Shown here piece after piece: positions 43,382 through 53,460 of a DNA stretch of 64,000 nucleotides. Each line of letters opens with the position of its first letter. Position 1 is the first letter of the stretch. The stretch spans positions 1,054,001 to 1,118,000 of the forward strand of contig NZ_AP022584.1 in the NCBI RefSeq assembly GCF_010731675.1, given 5' to 3'. The notes beneath the pieces are model-generated. The model was not told where the DNA came from. It did no database searches and was given only the letters and a program-made list of their open reading frames with translations. This DNA comes from Mycobacterium marseillense. GTDB lineage: Bacteria; Actinomycetota; Actinomycetes; Mycobacteriales; Mycobacteriaceae. The position numbers and the translations under genes are program-made.

Positions 43382-44065
43382 ATGACCGCCGAGCGGATCG
43401 CTCGTTCCGAAAGGTCGACGGGTACCCGAGAGGCGCTCTTGTCGGCCGCCGAGGTGTTGTTCGCCGAACGCGGGATGTATGCCGTGTCCAACCGGCAGAT
43501 CAGCGAAGCGGCCGGACAGGGCAACAACGCCGCGGCCTGCTACCACTTCGGGACCAGGGTCGACCTGCTGCGCGCGATCGAAGCCAAGCACCGCGAGCCG
43601 ATCGAGGAGCTGCGGGCGCACATGCTGACCGCGGTCGGCGACTCCGCCGAGCTGCGCGACTGGGTGGGCGCGTTGGTGCGCCCGCTGACCGATCATCTGT
43701 CTGCGCTGGGGACCCCGACCTGGTATGCGCGGTTTGCGGCCCAGGCCATGGCCGATCCCACGTACCGGCACGTGGTCACCAAGGATGCGCTGGCCTCGCC
43801 GTTACTGGTGCAGACACTCGAGGGCATCGACCGCTGTCTGCCCGAATTGCCCAGGCGGGTGCGTGCCGAACGAATGGTGATGGTGCGCAACCTGCTCATG
43901 CACACCTGTGCCGAGCACGAAGGCGCGCTGGCCGAGCACGGACCGCGATCCCGTTCGGCCTGGCCGGTCGCCGGAGAAGGGCTGATCGACGCGATCGTCG
44001 GTCTGTGGCGCGCGCCCGTCCACGTGTCCGCGGCCGGCAGCCCCCCCTCACCGTCAACCGCGTAA
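43382..44065 (+). CDS. TetR family regulator
   Basis: This 227-residue regulator has a DNA-binding domain at residues 10-60 (GTREALLSAAEVLFAERGMY, ISEAAGQGNNAAACYHFG). The C-terminal domain (TDHLSALGTPTWYARFAAQA) is of the TetR_C type often seen in lipid-metabolism regulators. The GTG at 43367, five codons earlier, has a slightly better ribosome site, so the start is not certain. It is 20 bases upstream of a P450 gene and likely controls the P450-SDR-CAR run. Confidence 0.87.
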   Translation: MTAERIARSERSTGTREALLSAAEVLFAERGMYAVSNRQISEAAGQGNNAAACYHFGTRVDLLRAIEAKHREPIEELRAHMLTAVGDSAELRDWVGALVRPLTDHLSALGTPTWYARFAAQAMADPTYRHVVTKDALASPLLVQTLEGIDRCLPELPRRVRAERMVMVRNLLMHTCAEHEGALAEHGPRSRSAWPVAGEGLIDAIVGLWRAPVHVSAAGSPPSPSTA

Positions 44066-44085
44066 GGCAACCACCGAGGAGCACG

Positions 44086-45309
44086 ATGACCGAAGGATCC
44101 ACCGCCACCGATATCCCGGAGTTTCCGATGACGCGGGCGCCGGGGTGCCCGTTCGCCCCGCCTCCGAAGGTATTGGAGCTCAACGCCGACAAGCAGCTGA
44201 GCAGGGTGCGGATCTGGGACGGCAGCACGCCGTGGCTCATCCACGGCTACGACGCGATCCGCGCGCTGTTCACCGACTCCCGCACCAGTGTCGACGACCG
44301 CCTGCCGGGTTATCCGCACTGGAACGCGGGCATGCTGGCCACGGTGCACAAGCGCCCGCGGTCCGTGTTCACCTCCGACGCCGAGGAGCACACCCGGTTT
44401 CGCCGGATGCTGTCGAAACCGTTCACGTTCAAGCGGGTTGAAGCGCTGCGCCCGGCGGTGCAGAAGATCACCGACGACCACATCGATACCCTGCTCGCCG
44501 GCCCGAAGCCGGGCGACGTCGTCAGCGCCCTCTCGCTGGCGGTCCCCTCCCTGGTCATCAGTGAGCTGCTGGGCGTGCCGTACGAGGATGCCGAATTCTT
44601 CCAGTCACACGCCCAGCGCGGCGTGAGCCGTTACGCGACGGAAGAGGACACCGCCCAGGGCGCCGCCGCGTTGGCCAAGTATCTGGCCAACCTGCTCCGG
44701 ACGAAAATGCAGGACCCTTCAGAGGATTTGGTGTCCGACCTCGCCGAGCGGGTCAACGCCGAAGAGCTCAGCGTGCGCGAGGCGGCGCAATTGGCCGTCG
44801 GCGTGCTGATCGCGGGCCACGAGACCACCGCGAACATGATCAGCCTGAGCATCGCGGCGCTGCTCGAACATCCCGATCAGCGGGCGCTGCTGTGCGACGC
44901 CGACGATCCGAAGGTCATCGCGACCGCGGTCGAGGAGCTGATGCGCTACCTGAGCATCATCCAAACCGGCCAGCGCCGAATCGCCGTCGAGGACATCGAG
45001 ATTGGCGGCGAGACGATTCGCGCCGGCGACGGCATCATCCTCGACGTCGCCCCCGCGAATTGGGATGAGCGCCAGTTCCCCCACCCGGACCGGCTCGATC
45101 TGCTCCGTGAAGACGGGCCGCATGTCGGGTTCGGCTACGGTCGCCACCAGTGCGTGGGCCAGCAGCTGGCCCGCATGGAACTGCAGATCGTCCTGCCCAC
45201 CCTGCTGCGCCGCGTCCCCACGCTGCGGCTTGCCGTGCCGCTGGACGACCTGCCGTTCAAGCACGACGCGCTGGCCTACGGCCTCTACGAGCTGCCCGTG
45301 ACATGGTGA
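44086..45309 (+). CDS. Cytochrome P450
   Basis: This 407-residue P450 has GAGGAG upstream of ATG 44086. Visible motifs are [11 protein letters not shown] (I-helix with acid/Thr pair), VEELMRYLS (ExxR), and [18 protein letters not shown] with the haem-ligand Cys. The style, [14 protein letters not shown] at the start and ELPVTW at the end, is of the CYP105-like actinobacterial type. No ferredoxin gene is adjacent. The stop overlaps the next gene by seven bases, so P450 and SDR are coupled; hydroxylation followed by oxidation of the new alcohol is a likely scheme. Confidence 0.92.
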   Translation: MTEGSTATDIPEFPMTRAPGCPFAPPPKVLELNADKQLSRVRIWDGSTPWLIHGYDAIRALFTDSRTSVDDRLPGYPHWNAGMLATVHKRPRSVFTSDAEEHTRFRRMLSKPFTFKRVEALRPAVQKITDDHIDTLLAGPKPGDVVSALSLAVPSLVISELLGVPYEDAEFFQSHAQRGVSRYATEEDTAQGAAALAKYLANLLRTKMQDPSEDLVSDLAERVNAEELSVREAAQLAVGVLIAGHETTANMISLSIAALLEHPDQRALLCDADDPKVIATAVEELMRYLSIIQTGQRRIAVEDIEIGGETIRAGDGIILDVAPANWDERQFPHPDRLDLLREDGPHVGFGYGRHQCVGQQLARMELQIVLPTLLRRVPTLRLAVPLDDLPFKHDALAYGLYELPVTW

Positions 45310-46250
45310 AGCCCGATCTCGCGCTGAGTGTTCCCGATCTGCGCGGCAGATTCGCCGTCGTGACCGGGGCCAACAGCGGTTTGGGCTTCGGCCTGGCGAA
45401 GCGGCTGACCGCCGCGGGCGCCGACGTGGTGCTGGCCATCCGCGACCGGGCCAAGGGCGAACGCGCGGTCGCCGACATCCGCCGAGACGTACAGCAGGCC
45501 AAGCTCGCCATCAGGCAACTCGACCTGTCGTCGCTGGACAGCGTCGCGGCGCTGGGCGAACAGCTCACCGCCGAGGGACGCCCGATCGACATTCTGCTGA
45601 ACAACGCCGGCGTCATGACGCCGCCGCAACGACAGGAGACCCGCGACGGCTTCGAATTGCAGTTCGGGACAAACCATTTGGGTCACTTCGCCTTGACCGG
45701 GCACCTGCTCCCGTTGCTGCGGGCGGCGGACTCCGCGCGGGTGGTCACGGTCAGCAGCCTCGCGGCGACCCAGGGCAAACTCGACTTCGGTGACGCCAAC
45801 GCGCAACGCGGCTACAAGCCCATGCATTCGTACGGGATCGCGAAATTGGCGCAACTGATGTTCGCCTTCGAATTGGACCGGCGCAGCCGCCACGGCGGCT
45901 GGGGGCTGACGTCCAACGCCGCGCACCCGGGGCTGACCAAGACGAACCTGCTCAGCGGCGCCTCATACGGCCGCGCCAAGCCGACGTTGCAGGCCCGGTT
46001 GACCCAACTGACCTGGCGCGTGATGCCGTTCATGTGGCTCGACGTCGACGAAGGCATCAAGCCGACCCTCTATGCCGCGGCGTCCCCGGACGCCCAGGGC
46101 GGCAAATACTACGGGCCGCGCGGATTCTACGAAACCGTCAGGGGCGGAGTCACTTTCGCGGGCGTCCCCCGCCTGGCGCGCAGCGAGACCGACATGCGAC
46201 AGCTGTGGCAGCTCTCCGAGCAGCTGACCGGCGTCCGCTATCCGGATTGA
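45303..46250 (+). CDS. Short-chain dehydrogenase (retinol dehydrogenase-like)
   Basis: This 315-residue SDR begins [20 protein letters not shown]. Motifs are [38 protein letters not shown] and [12 protein letters not shown] with Tyr-x-x-x-Lys. It is of the long-tailed Rv0068/protochlorophyllide-reductase-like group, with an alpha-rich C terminus ([20 protein letters not shown]). The ATG overlaps the end of the P450 gene. It should oxidise an alcohol to an aldehyde or ketone or the reverse, upstream of the carboxylic acid reductase that follows 19 bases later. Confidence 0.88.
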   Translation: MVKPDLALSVPDLRGRFAVVTGANSGLGFGLAKRLTAAGADVVLAIRDRAKGERAVADIRRDVQQAKLAIRQLDLSSLDSVAALGEQLTAEGRPIDILLNNAGVMTPPQRQETRDGFELQFGTNHLGHFALTGHLLPLLRAADSARVVTVSSLAATQGKLDFGDANAQRGYKPMHSYGIAKLAQLMFAFELDRRSRHGGWGLTSNAAHPGLTKTNLLSGASYGRAKPTLQARLTQLTWRVMPFMWLDVDEGIKPTLYAAASPDAQGGKYYGPRGFYETVRGGVTFAGVPRLARSETDMRQLWQLSEQLTGVRYPD

Positions 46251-46269
46251 CATCAGAAAGTGGTGAGAG

Positions 46270-49200
46270 ATGGCGTTCGTCGGTCGCAGTGACGTCAAAG
46301 ATCCGGGTGCACAGCAGGACCAATGGGAACGCCTGGCCCGGCGGCGTGAGCGGCTTTACGCCGACGACGAGCAGTTCCGGAACACCCGGCCCGACGACGA
46401 TATCGCCGCGGCCGCACGCGCGCCTGGGCTGCGGATCGCCGAGGTGATGGCGACCGTCCTGCAGGGCTACGGCGCGCGGCCGGCACTCGCGCAGCGCGCC
46501 CGCGAAGTCATCACCGATCCCGAAACCGGTCGGTCGGTGCTGCACTTCCTGCCGCGGTTCGAGAGCGTCACCTACGCGGACCTGTGGGCCAGGGTGCAGG
46601 CCCTGGCGGCCGAATGGCATCACCACGAACGGTTCCCGGTCCGCGCGGGGGACTTCGTGTGCGTCCTTGGGTTCGCCAGCATCGACTACACGGCCATCGA
46701 ATGCGCGTGCATCCATCTCGGCGCCGTGGTGGTGCCGCTGCAGACCAGCGCGCCGGCGAGCCAGCACGCCCCGATCCTCGCCGAAACCCAACCGCGCATC
46801 CTGGCCGTGGGCGTCGACAACCTCGCGACCGCGGTCGAGGCGGCATTGGCGGGCACTCCGCCGGAGCGCTTGATCGTGTTCGACTACGAACCCCACGACG
46901 ACGACCAGCGCGCCGTCTTCGAGGCCGCACGGGCGCGACTGTCCGAAACGGCCGGCCCGCTGACCCTCGAAACGATCGATGCCGTCGCCACCCACGGCGC
47001 GGTCCTGCCGCCCGCGCCCCTGCACGTCGCCGCGGCCGGCGAAGACCCGTTAGCCTGGGTGTTCTACACGTCGGGCAGCACCGGCACACCCAAGGGCGCG
47101 ATGTTCACCGAAAGCCTGTGCATCGGCACCTGGCTCGCGCAGTCCGACCAGCCGGTCATCACGCTGAGCTACATGCCGATGAGCCACCTGATCGGCTACG
47201 GCTACGTCATCTTGACTCTGGCCAACGGGGGCACCAGTTATTTCGCCGCCAAGAGCGATCTTTCGACGCTGTTCGAGGACCTCTCACTAGTGCGGCCCAC
47301 GTCCATGAGCCTGGTGCCGCGCGTCTGCGAGATGTTCTATCACCACTTCCAGCGGGAGCTCGACCGCCACGCCATGGCCGGCGCCGACCCCGATGCCGTG
47401 GGTGCACAGGTCATCACGGCCATCCGCGAGGAGATCCTGGGCGGCCGCGTGCTGGCGGTGGGCTGCGGCTCGGCCGCGTTGTCGCCGGAGATCAAGGAGT
47501 TCATGGAGGAGGTGCTCGATCAGCACCTGCTGATCGGCTATTCGTCCACCGAGATCGCCGGCGGAATGATCGTGGCCGACGAGCATGTGCTGCGCCCGCC
47601 GGTCATCGACTACAAGCTTCTCGACGTCCCCGAACTCGGCTACTTCAACACCGACAAGCCTTATCCGCGAGGGGAATTGGCGGTCAAGTCGGCGCGCTTC
47701 ATGGCCGGCTATTACAACCGGCCCGACCTCACCGCCACGATGTTCGACGAGGACGGCTACTACAAGACCGGCGACATCATGGCCGAGGTCGGCCCGGACC
47801 GGCTGCGCTACGTCGACCGCCGCAACAACGTGATCAAGCTCGCCCAGGGTGAGTTCGTCGCGGTCTCGCGCCTGGAGGCGCTGTATTCGACCAGCCCCCT
47901 GATCCATCAGATCTACATCTACGGCAACAGCGCCCGCTCGTTCCTGCTCGCCGTGGTCGTGCCGACCGACGGCGGAGCCGACCCGTCCGCGATCGCCCAG
48001 TCGCTGCGCCAGGTCGCCCGCGATAACCAACTCAACGGCTACGAGCTCCCCCGCGACTTCCTGATCGAGACCGAACCGTTCGGCCTGGCCAACGGCTTGC
48101 TGTCCGGCGTCGGAAAGTTCCTGCGGCCCAAGCTCAAAGCGCGCTATGGCGACCGGCTGGAAGAGCTGTATGCGCGTATCGCCGACGATCAACGCGGGCA
48201 GCTTCGCGTCCTGCGCACCGGTGGCGCCGATCAGCCGGTGCTGTCGACCGTCACCAAAGCCGTTCAGGCCACTCTGGGCGTGGCCGCGGCCGACGTGTCC
48301 CCGGAGGCGAGGTTCATCGACCTGGGCGGCGATTCCCTTTCGGCGCTCACCTTTTCGACCCTGCTCGCCGACATCTATGGCTTCGAGGTTCCGGTCGGCG
48401 TGGTGATCGACCCGACCGGAGACCTGCTCACCATCGCCGGCCACATCGAACGGCAGCGCGCCCCCGGCACCGGCCGGCCCACGTACGCATCCGTGCACGG
48501 CGCCGGCGCAACCGAGGTGCACGCCGAGGACCTGACCCTGAACAAATTCATCGATGACGACATCCTGAAATCGGCCATGTTGTTGTCGCAGCCGACGGCC
48601 GAGGTTCGTACCGTCTTGCTCACCGGCGCAACAGGATTCCTGGGGCGGTTCCTCGCCATGGAATGGCTCGAGGGCCTCGCCGAATCGGGCGGCACCCTGA
48701 TCTGCTTGACCCGGGGCGCCGACGCCACGCAGGCCCGTCAGCGGATCGAAGCGGTGCTGGGCTCGGACACCGCGCTGCTGGAACGCTTCCGGGCCCTGGC
48801 CGCCGATCATCTCGAAGTCGTCGCGGGCGACATCGGCGAGCCGAGGTTCGGGCTGGACGAGGCGACATGGCGGCGCCTGGTCGATACGGTCGATCTCGTC
48901 GTGCACCCGGCGGCGCACGTGAACCACGTGCTGCCCTACCGCCAGTTGTTCGCGCCCAACGTGGTGGGTACCGCCGAAATCATCCGGCTGGCAATCACGC
49001 GCCGGCTCAAGCCGATTCACTACGTCTCCACCATGGGCGTCAGCGCCGTCGCGCATCAGCTCGTGGACGAGGACACCGACATCCGCCGCTCGGTGCCCAG
49101 CTGCACGGTCGACGACGGTTACGCCAACGGCTACGGGATCAGCAAGTGGGCGGGCGAGATCCTGATGCGCGAGGCACACGACCTGTGCGGGTTGCCCATT

Positions 49201-49773
49201 GCGGTGTTCCGGCCCGGCATGATCCTCGCCGACAGCCGCTACGCGGGTCAGCTCAACGTGCCGGATATCTTCACCCGGTTGCTGTTCAGCCTGGTCACCA
49301 CCGGAGTCGCGCCACGCTCGTTCTACCGGGGTGGCGGCGGGCACCCGCATTACGAGGGTCTGCCGGTCGACTTCCTGGCCGATGCGATCGCCGCGATCGG
49401 GCCGCAGCACGGCAGCAGCTTCGACACCTACAACACGACCAATCCGCACGACGACGCAATCTCGCTGGACACGTTCGTCGACTGGATCATCGCGGCGGGA
49501 TATCCGGTCGAAAAGATCGACGATTACTCGGCCTGGCTCGCTCGGTTCGAGACGGCGATGCGCGCACTCCCGGAGAATCAGCGTGGACAGTCGGTGCTGG
49601 CGGTGCTCGACGTCTACCGTGAACCCATGGCCGCGGTGTCAGGATCGCCGGTGCCCGGAGAGCGGTTCCGGGCGGCCGTCCATGCCGCCGGGCGCGCGAT
49701 CCCCCACGTGTCGAGGGAGCTGATCGACAAATACCTGGCCGATCTCCAGCGGATCGGTGTGCTGACCCGCTGA
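46270..49773 (+). CDS. car: Carboxylic acid reductase (FadD9-type)
   Basis: This 1167-residue enzyme reduces carboxylic acids to aldehydes with ATP and NADPH. It has three domains: adenylation (YTSGSTGTPKGAMFTES near residue 265; YYKTGDIMAEVGPDRLRYVD near 500), a phosphopantetheine carrier (FIDLGGDSLSALTF, with Ser near residue 700), and an R domain (VLLTGATGFLGRFL near 785; YGISKWAGEILM with the Tyr/Lys pair). Length matches M. tuberculosis FadD9 (1168). A separate phosphopantetheinyl transferase is needed and is not seen here. It follows the P450-SDR pair, so it probably returns an acid to an aldehyde or supports wax/alcohol formation. Confidence 0.95.
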   Translation: MAFVGRSDVKDPGAQQDQWERLARRRERLYADDEQFRNTRPDDDIAAAARAPGLRIAEVMATVLQGYGARPALAQRAREVITDPETGRSVLHFLPRFESVTYADLWARVQALAAEWHHHERFPVRAGDFVCVLGFASIDYTAIECACIHLGAVVVPLQTSAPASQHAPILAETQPRILAVGVDNLATAVEAALAGTPPERLIVFDYEPHDDDQRAVFEAARARLSETAGPLTLETIDAVATHGAVLPPAPLHVAAAGEDPLAWVFYTSGSTGTPKGAMFTESLCIGTWLAQSDQPVITLSYMPMSHLIGYGYVILTLANGGTSYFAAKSDLSTLFEDLSLVRPTSMSLVPRVCEMFYHHFQRELDRHAMAGADPDAVGAQVITAIREEILGGRVLAVGCGSAALSPEIKEFMEEVLDQHLLIGYSSTEIAGGMIVADEHVLRPPVIDYKLLDVPELGYFNTDKPYPRGELAVKSARFMAGYYNRPDLTATMFDEDGYYKTGDIMAEVGPDRLRYVDRRNNVIKLAQGEFVAVSRLEALYSTSPLIHQIYIYGNSARSFLLAVVVPTDGGADPSAIAQSLRQVARDNQLNGYELPRDFLIETEPFGLANGLLSGVGKFLRPKLKARYGDRLEELYARIADDQRGQLRVLRTGGADQPVLSTVTKAVQATLGVAAADVSPEARFIDLGGDSLSALTFSTLLADIYGFEVPVGVVIDPTGDLLTIAGHIERQRAPGTGRPTYASVHGAGATEVHAEDLTLNKFIDDDILKSAMLLSQPTAEVRTVLLTGATGFLGRFLAMEWLEGLAESGGTLICLTRGADATQARQRIEAVLGSDTALLERFRALAADHLEVVAGDIGEPRFGLDEATWRRLVDTVDLVVHPAAHVNHVLPYRQLFAPNVVGTAEIIRLAITRRLKPIHYVSTMGVSAVAHQLVDEDTDIRRSVPSCTVDDGYANGYGISKWAGEILMREAHDLCGLPIAVFRPGMILADSRYAGQLNVPDIFTRLLFSLVTTGVAPRSFYRGGGGHPHYEGLPVDFLADAIAAIGPQHGSSFDTYNTTNPHDDAISLDTFVDWIIAAGYPVEKIDDYSAWLARFETAMRALPENQRGQSVLAVLDVYREPMAAVSGSPVPGERFRAAVHAAGRAIPHVSRELIDKYLADLQRIGVLTR

Positions 49774-49803
49774 ACGCGAACTGATCTGGAAAACGAAGGG
49801 ACG

Positions 49804-50979
49804 ATGATGTCCAGCCCAGCCCAAACCCTTTACCCCGAAGGCGTGATCGGTGCGCCCAAGGACCGGCGCGGTCACGCGGCGGAGTTCAGCACCGGCCTGC
49901 CGCCGGGTACCGAGGTGTTCTCCGCCGACAACCACATCTCGGTGGCCGACGACATCTTCTACGAAGGCTTTCCCGCCGAGCTGAAGGATCAGGCGCCCCG
50001 GATCTGGTATGAGGACGGTGCGTATCTGCTCGGCCCGCCCGGGCAATCGATGGTGGTGGGCGATTTCAGCGCGGTGCTCATGCAATACGACGACCTGGCC
50101 GGGGCGGCCACCAACAACGTCGACGCCCGGGTTCGCGAGCTCGCCGAGGACGGCGTCGACAAGGAACTTGCCTTCCCCAACGCGGTGCTCGCGCTGTTCC
50201 ACCACCCCGACCACGAGGTTCGCGAGCGGATCTTTCGTGTCTACAACGAGCACATCGCCGGCGTTCAGGAGCGCTCCGACGGCCATTGCTACGGGGTCGG
50301 GCTGATCAACTGGTGGGATCCGGCCGGGGCGCGGCGCACGCTCGCCGAGCTAAAGGCATTGGGGCTCACGACGTTTCTGATGCCGATCAGCCCCGGCAAC
50401 GATCGCGACGGGCAGCCCATCGACTATTCGAGCACGGCGATGAGCGCGGTCTGGGACGAGATCGAGGACGCCGGGCTGCCCGTCACCCACCACATCGGCG
50501 AGAGCCAGCCCAAGTTCCCCAGCGAGGTCAACAGCGTCGCGGTGGCCATGATGGTCAACATCGACTCTTTCCGGGAGATGTTCTCCAAGTACATCTTCGG
50601 CGGCATCCTGGACCAGCATCCCCGACTGCGGATCGGCTGGTTCGAAGGCGGAATCGCCTGGGTGCCGACGGCCCTGCAGGACGCCGAGCACGTTCTGGCC
50701 TCCTATCGGCACATGCTGGCCCACCAGCCGGCACGTGACGTCCGGCACTACTGGGACGCGCACATGTGCGCCTCGTTCATGGTCGATCCGCTGGGGCTGC
50801 GGCAGATCGACGAGATCGGTATCGACAAGGTGATGTGGTCGTCCGATTACCCGCACAACGAAAGCACTTTCGGCTACTCGGAGCGGTCGCTGGCCGCGGT
50901 GGTCGACGCGGTCGGTCCCGAGGATGCCGTTCGCGTGGTCGGCGGCAACATCAGGAACTTCCTGGGAATCCCCGCATGA
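49804..50979 (+). CDS. Amidohydrolase family 2 protein (decarboxylase-like)
   Basis: This 391-residue TIM-barrel metal enzyme has VFSADNHISVADDIFYEGFP (first metal motif, with His), LPVTHHIGESQPKFP (middle His) and KVMWSSDYPHNESTF (Asp) in order. The related proteins split or decarboxylate acids and lactones; mycobacterial members often accompany P450 or CAR genes. GAAGGGACG precedes the ATG. The stop overlaps the M24-type gene (ATGA), so the two are coupled. Confidence 0.87.
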   Translation: MMSSPAQTLYPEGVIGAPKDRRGHAAEFSTGLPPGTEVFSADNHISVADDIFYEGFPAELKDQAPRIWYEDGAYLLGPPGQSMVVGDFSAVLMQYDDLAGAATNNVDARVRELAEDGVDKELAFPNAVLALFHHPDHEVRERIFRVYNEHIAGVQERSDGHCYGVGLINWWDPAGARRTLAELKALGLTTFLMPISPGNDRDGQPIDYSSTAMSAVWDEIEDAGLPVTHHIGESQPKFPSEVNSVAVAMMVNIDSFREMFSKYIFGGILDQHPRLRIGWFEGGIAWVPTALQDAEHVLASYRHMLAHQPARDVRHYWDAHMCASFMVDPLGLRQIDEIGIDKVMWSSDYPHNESTFGYSERSLAAVVDAVGPEDAVRVVGGNIRNFLGIPA

Positions 50980-52211
50980 CGAATTCGGTTACTGCCCGCG
51001 CCTCCGTGCTCGACATCCCCGATGAGCCGGACTGGGCGCGCATGCGCACCGAGATCGGCGCGCGGCTGCGATCCGCCATGGCCGAACACGGTGTCGACGC
51101 CCTGATCCTGCTGATGAACGGCTATGTCGGCTACGCGACCGGTGCCAGCTGGCCGCTCCTGGACGCCGGCCTGTCACACGTGGAGCGCCCAGTCGCCGTC
51201 GTGCTCGCCGACGACGTGCATCCGCACCTGTTCATGCCGTTCCGCGGCGGGGCGTCCGCGGAGTATCCCGTGCCCGACGATCATCTGCACGGTCCGGCCT
51301 ACCTCGAATTCGACCATGGCGTCGAGGATTTCGCGCGGAAGCTAGCAGGGATCGTCCCGCCGGGAGCCAACGTCGCCGTCGACGAACTCACCGGTGCGAT
51401 GCGGCGGGCGGCGGCCAAGCTGTTTCCCGCGGGTGCGCCGACCGACGCGGCGATCGTGCTGGGCGCCGCGCAACTGGTGAAGACCCGGGACGAGTTGTCT
51501 TGTCTGCATCGGGCGGCCCGCATCACCGAACGGGCGATCGTCGACGTGCAGCAGGCGCTGAAACCCGGTGTGCGTCAGATCGATCTGTCGGCCACGTTCG
51601 TGCGTCGCGCGTTCGAGCTGGGCGCCACCACCAACATGCTGGAAGCCATCTGGCAGGTGATGCCGAGCTCGCGGGAAGCCGGAGTGTGGACGACGCACGG
51701 CGATCTCGCGCTGCCGCTGCTGCCCACCGATCGTGAACTGGCGGCCGGCGACGTGCTGTGGACCGACATCAGCATCACCTACCACGGATACTGCTCCGAC
51801 TTCGGCCGCACCTGGGTGGTCGGCGAGGCTCCCACGCCACGACAGCAAGACCAATTCCGGCAGTGGCGCACCATTTTGGACGCCGTACTCGCGGTCACCA
51901 AAGCCGGCGTGACCTCAGGCGACCTGGCGCGCGCGGCGATAGCGGCAAACGGCGGTCGCAAACCGTGGCTGCCGCATTTCTATCTGGGCCACGGCATCGG
52001 CACCTATCCCGCCGAGGCGCCGATGATCGGGACGGATCTCGGCGAGGAGTTCGACGACAACTTCGTCTTCCCGCCCGGCATGGTTCTCGTGCTGGAACCC
52101 GTGGTGTGGGAGGACGGCACCGGAGGCTACCGCAGTGAGGAGATCGTGGTGATCACCGAAGACGGCTACGCGCCGATCACCGACTACCCGTACACCCCCT
52201 ATGGCGACTGA
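50976..52211 (+). CDS. M24 peptidase-fold protein (Xaa-Pro/creatinase type), metal site intact
   Basis: This 411-residue two-domain protein has an N-terminal creatinase domain (residues 1-165) and a pita-bread domain. The five metal ligands are visible: Asp in LWTDISITY, Asp in YCSDFGRTWVV, His in LGHGIGTYP, Glu in LVLEPVVWED and Glu in YRSEEIVVI. It should cleave an Xaa-Pro or other amide, or act on an amidine-like compound. It overlaps the amidohydrolase at the start and the second M24 gene by 11 bases at the end, so both M24 products are likely made together. Confidence 0.9.
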   Translation: MTNSVTARASVLDIPDEPDWARMRTEIGARLRSAMAEHGVDALILLMNGYVGYATGASWPLLDAGLSHVERPVAVVLADDVHPHLFMPFRGGASAEYPVPDDHLHGPAYLEFDHGVEDFARKLAGIVPPGANVAVDELTGAMRRAAAKLFPAGAPTDAAIVLGAAQLVKTRDELSCLHRAARITERAIVDVQQALKPGVRQIDLSATFVRRAFELGATTNMLEAIWQVMPSSREAGVWTTHGDLALPLLPTDRELAAGDVLWTDISITYHGYCSDFGRTWVVGEAPTPRQQDQFRQWRTILDAVLAVTKAGVTSGDLARAAIAANGGRKPWLPHFYLGHGIGTYPAEAPMIGTDLGEEFDDNFVFPPGMVLVLEPVVWEDGTGGYRSEEIVVITEDGYAPITDYPYTPYGD

Positions 52212-53319
52212 AGTTCTGCCCGACGCACACGCGTTGCGGTCGGGCCGCAGGGATCGGGCGCTAGCCCAGATGGAGGAGCACGGCCTGGACATCCTGGTGC
52301 TCGGCCGGCAGGCCAACATCCGTTACGTCACCGGCGCTCCGCAGCTGTGGATAGCGGGCACGCGACCGTTCGGTCCGATGTGCGTGCTGGTGCGTGCCAC
52401 CGGAGACATCTACCTCAACAGCACCGACGACGAGGGCGTTCCGGAGGAGATCGGCCACGATCACCTGTACGGGCTGGCCTGGAACCCGATGACGCTCATC
52501 GACGTTCTGAAGAAGGTCGACGGCGCCGAGGCGGCGCGGCGGGTCGGAACCGACGCGATCACACCGACTTTCGCGGCGCTGCTGCCCGAGGCGTTTCCCA
52601 ATGCCGAGCTCGTCGACGCCGAGCCTGCGATGCGGGCGGCGCGACGCATCAAGACGCCCGGCGAAATCGCCGCGATGGGCGCGGCCCTTCGTGTCGCCGA
52701 ACACGGGCTCGCCACTGCCCTGGCCGAATTGGCGCCGGGGGCGTCGGAGCGGACCCTGGCCGGGGTGATGATGGAGGCGATGGCCGCCGGCGGGGTGAGC
52801 ACGCCGGCCACCCAGGACGCCGCGTGGGTGACGTCGCGGGAACAGCCATGGCGTCGCGCTGCCGGAGATGAGATCCGACCGGGCGACCTCGTCGCGCTGG
52901 CCGCCGGCGCGCTCGCGGACGGCTACGTCGCCGAGGTGGGCCGCACCTGGCCGGCCGGCGATGTTGTCAGCGGCGAGGCGCGTGAGCTCTTCGCGCGCTC
53001 GAACGCGTTGTACGACAAGATGCTTGCCGCCTGTCGTCCCGGGGTGCCCACCGGCGATCTGCTGGCCGCCTATGAGGCGGTCGGTGAGTCGATACCGCCG
53101 ATGCCGATCGCGCACGGGCTGGGGCTGGGTTTCGATCCGCCCGTCGTGTCGGAAGCGCTGCTGGCCGCGGGTGAGCACGACCAACTCGAGGCGGGCATGG
53201 TCTTGGCGATCACCGGCTACGTGTGGCAACAGGGTGTCGGAGCGGTGTTCCGCCGGGACACCGTCCACGTCACCGAGGACGGCGCCGACGTGCTGACCGC
53301 CAGTCCCGCTTGGGGTTAG
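52201..53319 (+). CDS. M24 peptidase-fold protein with degenerate metal site
   Basis: This 372-residue protein has the same fold as its upstream neighbour, but most metal ligands are lost. The first Asp is Ala (GDLVALAAGALADG), the second is Glu (YVAEVGRTW), His remains (IAHGLGLGFDPPV), the first Glu is Thr (MVLAITGYVWQ) and the last is Arg (AVFRRDTVHVTED). It may be a metal-free enzyme, as creatinase is, or a regulatory partner that pairs with the intact paralogue. The ATG sits in the last codons of the previous gene. A small GC hairpin follows its stop. Confidence 0.87.
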   Translation: MATEVLPDAHALRSGRRDRALAQMEEHGLDILVLGRQANIRYVTGAPQLWIAGTRPFGPMCVLVRATGDIYLNSTDDEGVPEEIGHDHLYGLAWNPMTLIDVLKKVDGAEAARRVGTDAITPTFAALLPEAFPNAELVDAEPAMRAARRIKTPGEIAAMGAALRVAEHGLATALAELAPGASERTLAGVMMEAMAAGGVSTPATQDAAWVTSREQPWRRAAGDEIRPGDLVALAAGALADGYVAEVGRTWPAGDVVSGEARELFARSNALYDKMLAACRPGVPTGDLLAAYEAVGESIPPMPIAHGLGLGFDPPVVSEALLAAGEHDQLEAGMVLAITGYVWQQGVGAVFRRDTVHVTEDGADVLTASPAWG

Positions 53320-53328
53320 CCTAACGGC

Positions 53329-53345
53329 GGCGGGCGCTCCCCGCC
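53329..53345 (+). terminator. GC-rich hairpin after the M24 genes
   Basis: GGCGGG and CCCGCC form a 6-bp stem with a five-base loop ten bases after the stop. A shorter palindrome, GTTAG-C-CTAAC, covers the stop codon. No U-run is present. Confidence 0.4.
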
Positions 53346-53394
53346 TCGCGCCGGCGCGATTACGGATATCGGAAGCGTATACCGAAATCCCTTG

Positions 53395-53419
53395 TGTGAC
53401 TGTGGTTTCTGTGGTCACA
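53395..53419. promoter_or_regulatory. Inverted repeat TGTGAC-N13-GTCACA upstream of the HNH gene
   Basis: Exact 6-bp arms flank a 13-base centre (TGTGGTTTCTGTG). It resembles two CRP half-sites but at the wrong distance, so another regulator or a DNA-binding protein encoded by the mobile-like gene may bind here. Confidence 0.4.
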
Positions 53420-53448
53420 ATGCGGGGTTTTCTGTCGGTGGGTGTCGT

Positions 53449-53454
53449 TAGTTT
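53449..53454 (+). promoter_or_regulatory. Candidate -10 of the HNH gene
   Basis: TAGTTT at 53449-53454 ends six bases before GTG 53461, giving a leaderless transcript as for iclR. The -35 region is weak. Confidence 0.4.
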
Positions 53455-53460
53455 GGCGGT

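Noticed and set aside
47287..49449. A 720-codon open frame opposite the carboxylic acid reductase gene
   Set aside because: It is an antisense shadow; the reductase has all three domains on the plus strand.
53395..53419. CRP site before the HNH gene
   Set aside because: The half-sites fit but the spacer is 13 bases, not 6, so it does not match the CRP motif.
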